Below are positions 17,898 through 20,757 of a stretch of 20,757 nucleotides of DNA, one piece after another. The DNA comes from Hypsibius dujardini (Eukaryota; Tardigrada; Eutardigrada; Parachela; Hypsibiidae), in the NCBI GenBank assembly GCA_001579985.1, contig LRSR01007696.1, forward strand, positions 1 through 20,757. Direction: 5' to 3'. Under the pieces are notes generated by a model. The model was not told the DNA's origin. It was given only the letters and a program-made list of their open reading frames with translations, and made no database searches. The number at the start of each line of letters is the position of its first letter. Position 1 is the stretch's first letter. Both the position numbers and the translations under genes were made by a program.

Positions 17898-20133
17898 CAA
17901 CTGAGCTTTTACTCCCTGATTCCCTTCTAGGAAAAGCAAGATCGATTGCTGAAAAAGCAGCCGGATATTGTCATCGCCACGCCCGGTCGTCTCTACGAGC
18001 ACATTCAAAACCAAACTCCATACCTTCAAACCCTCACATCGATTCGCTACCTCGTAATCGACGAGGCGGACCGGATGGTTGAAGCCGGCCACTTCAAGGA
18101 GCTCACCAACATAATGGAGATTTTCGCCGCGGATGCCCGGGCTGCAGCCAAACGGCAGACCTTCGTCTTCTCCGCCACTTTAGCCATGGAAGTGGACACT
18201 GCCATAACAGGTAGGGAACAGTGTTTTTCTAGTATAAATGTACCCTGGTTTAGATAAAAGATAGTTTAAATTTAAATTCACCGGACAGTTTGGAAAAAGA
18301 AGTTTGTATTATTTAAAGTAAATTCTAGGAATTTTAGGTAAAACTCTGCTTGGTGAACTCGAGTCTTATTTTCCATTGTTTAAATTCCGGTAAAATAATT
18401 AGTATTTTATATGTTTTTAAAATTAATAAATAAAAGCCTCTTTTCGGCTACTTAAGCCGTTTTTGAGTAATATTTCAATACAATTAGGGAGGAAAAAGCC
18501 CATGAAGCGGCCGGCTAAAACAGCAGAGGAAACCGACCGGATCAGTGGACTGTACTCGGTGCTGGGACTGAAGACCGGTGCGAAGCTGGTGGACTTGAGT
18601 AAGCCGGAAGGGACGGCAGGAAGTTTGGTCGAACGGCGGCTGCCGTGCACGCTCAAGGACAAAGACTATCTCTTCTACTACCTGCTGATGACGGAGGCCA
18701 CGGGACGGGTTATTGTGTTCTGCAACAGTCTGGATTGTGTGAGGCGCTTGCATGGAGTGTTCTCGTACCTGCTGACTGGTTAGTTCAGACAGGCAGGCAG
18801 ACAGACAGACAACCGGACAAACAGTCAGACAAACAGACAGTCAAGCAGTCAGACAGACAAGCAGTCAGACAGGCAAGCAGTCAGACAGACAAGCAGTCAG
18901 ACAGGCAAGCAGTCAGACAGACAAGCAGTCAGACAGACAAGCAGTCAGACAGACAAGCAGTCAGACAGACAAGCAGTCAGACAGACAGTCATGATGGACA
19001 GTCAGTTGTCAAGCATGACAGTATATTCTTTTTCTTTTCGCAATTTTGTAGAAACTGGACGCACGCCCCTTGTGCTTCACGCCGGCATGCATCAAAAGCA
19101 ACGTCTGAAAAACCTCGAGCGCTTCCAAGCCAATCCCAAGGCTGTCCTTCTGGCCTCGGACGTCGCGTCGCGTGGTCTTGATATTCCCGACGTGCAGTTC
19201 GTTATTCACTACCAGGTGCCGCGGAAGCCCGACCTCTACGTCCATCGTAGTGGCCGCACTGCGCGGGCTTTCAAGGTTGGCAGCAGTGTCCTGCTGGTCG
19301 ATCCGTCCGACGCCCCCGCGTCGGAAAAGATTCTCCGGTGTCTCCATCGGGACCGCGACTTCCCTCTGGTGGAGGTGGGCATCACTAGACTGAACCAAAC
19401 TGACTTTTAAAGAATAATTCGTACGATTTTAGTTTCTGAGGAAGAAAAGTTTATTTGGTTTTAGTTTTATTTTTACGTTTAAAAAGTATCTTGAAATGTT
19501 TTTTTGGGTTCGAAGAAACAACTTTGCCATAAGGAAATCAAAGCTTTCAATATATTTTTATTTTATTTTAATGTTTAGTGTTAAATGTAACAGAAACAAA
19601 ATTTGCCTTTGATTTTAGTGAAAGAAATTAAGTTTGATCTTGCGTCATTTGGATTTTCGTCTTGGAAACATGCATTTTTTAAATACGTATTCCTGGTGTC
19701 GCAGACTGAAAAAAATGACATAGAATCCAAAAGCGCCAGTGACGGTTTTCAGTTGGAAAAGAAATACAATTAATTGGCTAGTTTCGTCTTCTTCATCCTC
19801 AAGGTGGACTCGCGGATGTTGCGCTTCGCCAAGGAACGCGTCGACCTGGCGCGGCAAATTGACGTGGTGGAGCACGCGCTACGGAAGGAGTCCTCACAGG
19901 ACGAGTGGTACTTGAAGGCCGCTGAGGAGTCCGACCTGGTGTTGGACAAGCAGGAACGGAAGAAGCTGGAGATTCAAAAAGGGGACGGAAGGAGTCGCCA
20001 GTCGAAGCAGGCCAAGAGTTTGAAGCGGGCAATGAAGCAGCTGCTGGCGCAGCCGCTAAGGAGCAGGATGCCGGGGTTCAGTCATCAGTATCCGGCGTTG
20101 AATTTCGCTAAACAAAAACTCGGTTTTGCTTGA
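16121..20133 (+). CDS. DDX24: DDX24-type ATP-dependent DEAD-box RNA helicase (yeast Mak5 family)
   Basis: Seven coding exons: 16121-16466, 16969-17264, 17517-17828, 17931-18210, 18488-18778, 19052-19374 and 19804-20133. Phases close and give 725 residues (human 859). The family acts in the nucleolus in ribosome biogenesis and RNA remodelling. The N-terminus has GGWKQVAFPKPF and EIEELTDYEI (human GKWKEVKIDP, FEELTDYQL), then Lys-rich and acidic stretches. The helicase core has the Q motif FATPTAIQ (about 221-228), motif I AAETGSGKT (245-253), Ia TPTRELA, Ib TPGR (335-338), II DEAD (362-365), III SAT, IV VIVFCNS, V SDVASRGLDIP and VI HRSGRTAR. All are intact. The C-tail has MLRFAKERVDLARQI (human VVKERIRLARQI) and LKRAMKQLLAQPL (human LKKELRHLLSQPL), which identify DDX24 rather than another DEAD-box protein. 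The large insertion between motifs I and Ia in human DDX24 is mostly missing. The exon 6 donor (GAG|GTGGGC) is weak. Confidence 0.93.
16840..16912. repeat. TGAT/ATCGATTGA repeats in DDX24 intron 1
   Basis: Tandem GATTGAT and GATCGATT words, including palindromic ATCGAT and GATCGATC, lie just upstream of the exon 2 acceptor in intron 16467-16968. Confidence 0.75.
17839..17896. repeat. CAGA microsatellite in DDX24 intron 3
   Basis: Tandem CAGA fills the middle of the 102-bp intron 17829-17930, which still ends in a clear TTCCCTTCTAG acceptor. The CAGA strand is the sense strand. Confidence 0.9.
18786..18998. repeat. CAGA-derived array with 16-bp higher-order unit in DDX24 intron 5
   Basis: After CAGA/CAGG units, the word AAGCAGTC occurs nine times at exact 16-bp steps (18843, 18859, 18875, 18891, 18907, 18923, 18939, 18955 and 18971). 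The unit is AAGCAGTCAGACAGAC, with an occasional G for A. It lies inside intron 18779-19051. Confidence 0.92.
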
Positions 20134-20257
20134 GTGTCTTTTTGGCGGTCGGTTTTGGTCGGTGCTGTCTGGCAGCGTTTGGTACTTTGATAGCAACAAC
20201 TGCTTTAGTGAAGAAGAACCGAAATTGCATCCTTTTAACTATCCCTGCCTGCCATAT

Positions 20258-20260
20258 TGT

Positions 20261-20331
<71 letters not shown>

Positions 20332-20376
20332 GCCTGCCTGACTGTCTGCCTGCCTTCCTGCCTGACTGTCTGCCTA
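20258..20376. repeat. CTGT microsatellite downstream of DDX24
   Basis: Tandem CTGT (near perfect from about 20260 to 20330) passes into CTGC/CTGA variants. It begins about 125 bases beyond the DDX24 stop. Confidence 0.92.
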
Positions 20377-20757
20377 ATCCCTTAAATATTTTATTTTTAT
20401 GGTGAAATCGGCCATCCAGCAAATCCCTAAGAAAATGCGGACCTAACAGCGCCTCGGGAGATATTATTGGGCTAATCCCCCTGATACAAGGAATGCTGAA
20501 GACAGCTGTTTTTCACGTAAGGGACAGAGTCAATTTTACAGAGTGTTCTTGGGTCGCCCGTGCTGTCAGTGTTTACCAGTAGCTCGTATTCCCAGTAAAT
20601 ATCCCGTGACCGTGAGCAGCGGGCACTGCTACCGTACGAGGTAAAGGCCGTTAATCAGGCCGCTTTCAGAAATCGTAACTTAACCAGGCCGGTTTTTTCA
20701 ACGTTGATTTCCCGGCGCTGCAGTGCTGCCATGCCATAACAGATGGCTTGAAAACAT
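20377..20757. other. Unassigned right-hand edge
   Basis: No open frame, tRNA-like fold or gene family was recognised. The stretch is GC-balanced, non-repetitive within itself and unlike the AT-rich flanks, so it could be a dispersed repeat fragment or part of an exon or UTR of the next gene. There is no positive evidence for either. Confidence 0.3.

Noticed and set aside
18843-18990. Regularly spaced direct repeats that could be taken for a CRISPR array
   Set aside because: The period is 16 bp with no unique spacers, and it lies in an intron of an animal gene.

Overview
The window is genomic DNA from an animal. Every gene is broken by GT-AG introns, mostly 80-510 bp long. Two genes (EDC4 and DDX24) are recognisable along most of their length as metazoan-type proteins. 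A third is a Golgi glycosyltransferase, and a fourth begins like an animal receptor guanylate cyclase. The gene density (four genes in 21 kb), the compact introns full of CAGA/CTGT and TGAT microsatellites, and very small exons suggest a compact invertebrate genome, possibly a flatworm or other lophotrochozoan. The sequence alone does not settle the taxon.

Layout. (1) 52-642, minus: first three coding exons of a secreted or membrane receptor with an ANF-receptor (class I periplasmic-binding-like) fold, running off the left edge. Two of its exons are only 39 and 25 bp. (2) 643-2861: no gene recognised; C-rich runs. (3) 2862-6449, plus: three-exon GT31 beta-1,3-glycosyltransferase (1054 codons). 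Its catalytic domain is followed by a tail of about 690 residues made of degenerate 14-residue (42-bp) Thr/Asn-rich repeats full of N-glycosylation sequons. (4) 6450-8641: no intact gene, but a decayed 27-bp array at about 7770-8130 shares its core with the 42-bp coding repeat. (5) 8642-14834, minus: complete EDC4 (enhancer of mRNA decapping 4), 10 coding exons, 1263 residues. (6) 14835-16120: intergenic stretch between the divergent EDC4 and DDX24 start codons. (7) 16121-20133, plus: complete DDX24-type DEAD-box helicase, 7 coding exons, 725 residues. (8) 20134-20757: CTGT array, then unassigned sequence.

The genes alternate in orientation: receptor and glycosyltransferase are head-to-head, glycosyltransferase and EDC4 tail-to-tail, EDC4 and DDX24 head-to-head. 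EDC4 (cytoplasmic mRNA decapping scaffold) and DDX24 (nucleolar RNA helicase) are both RNA-metabolism housekeeping genes and could share a divergent promoter; that is inference from position only. The glycosyltransferase and receptor have no evident functional link to them. Exon boundaries were set by hand from splice-site consensus, reading-frame phase and remembered family alignments. All phases close: the totals are 3165, 3792 and 2178 coding bases for the three complete genes.
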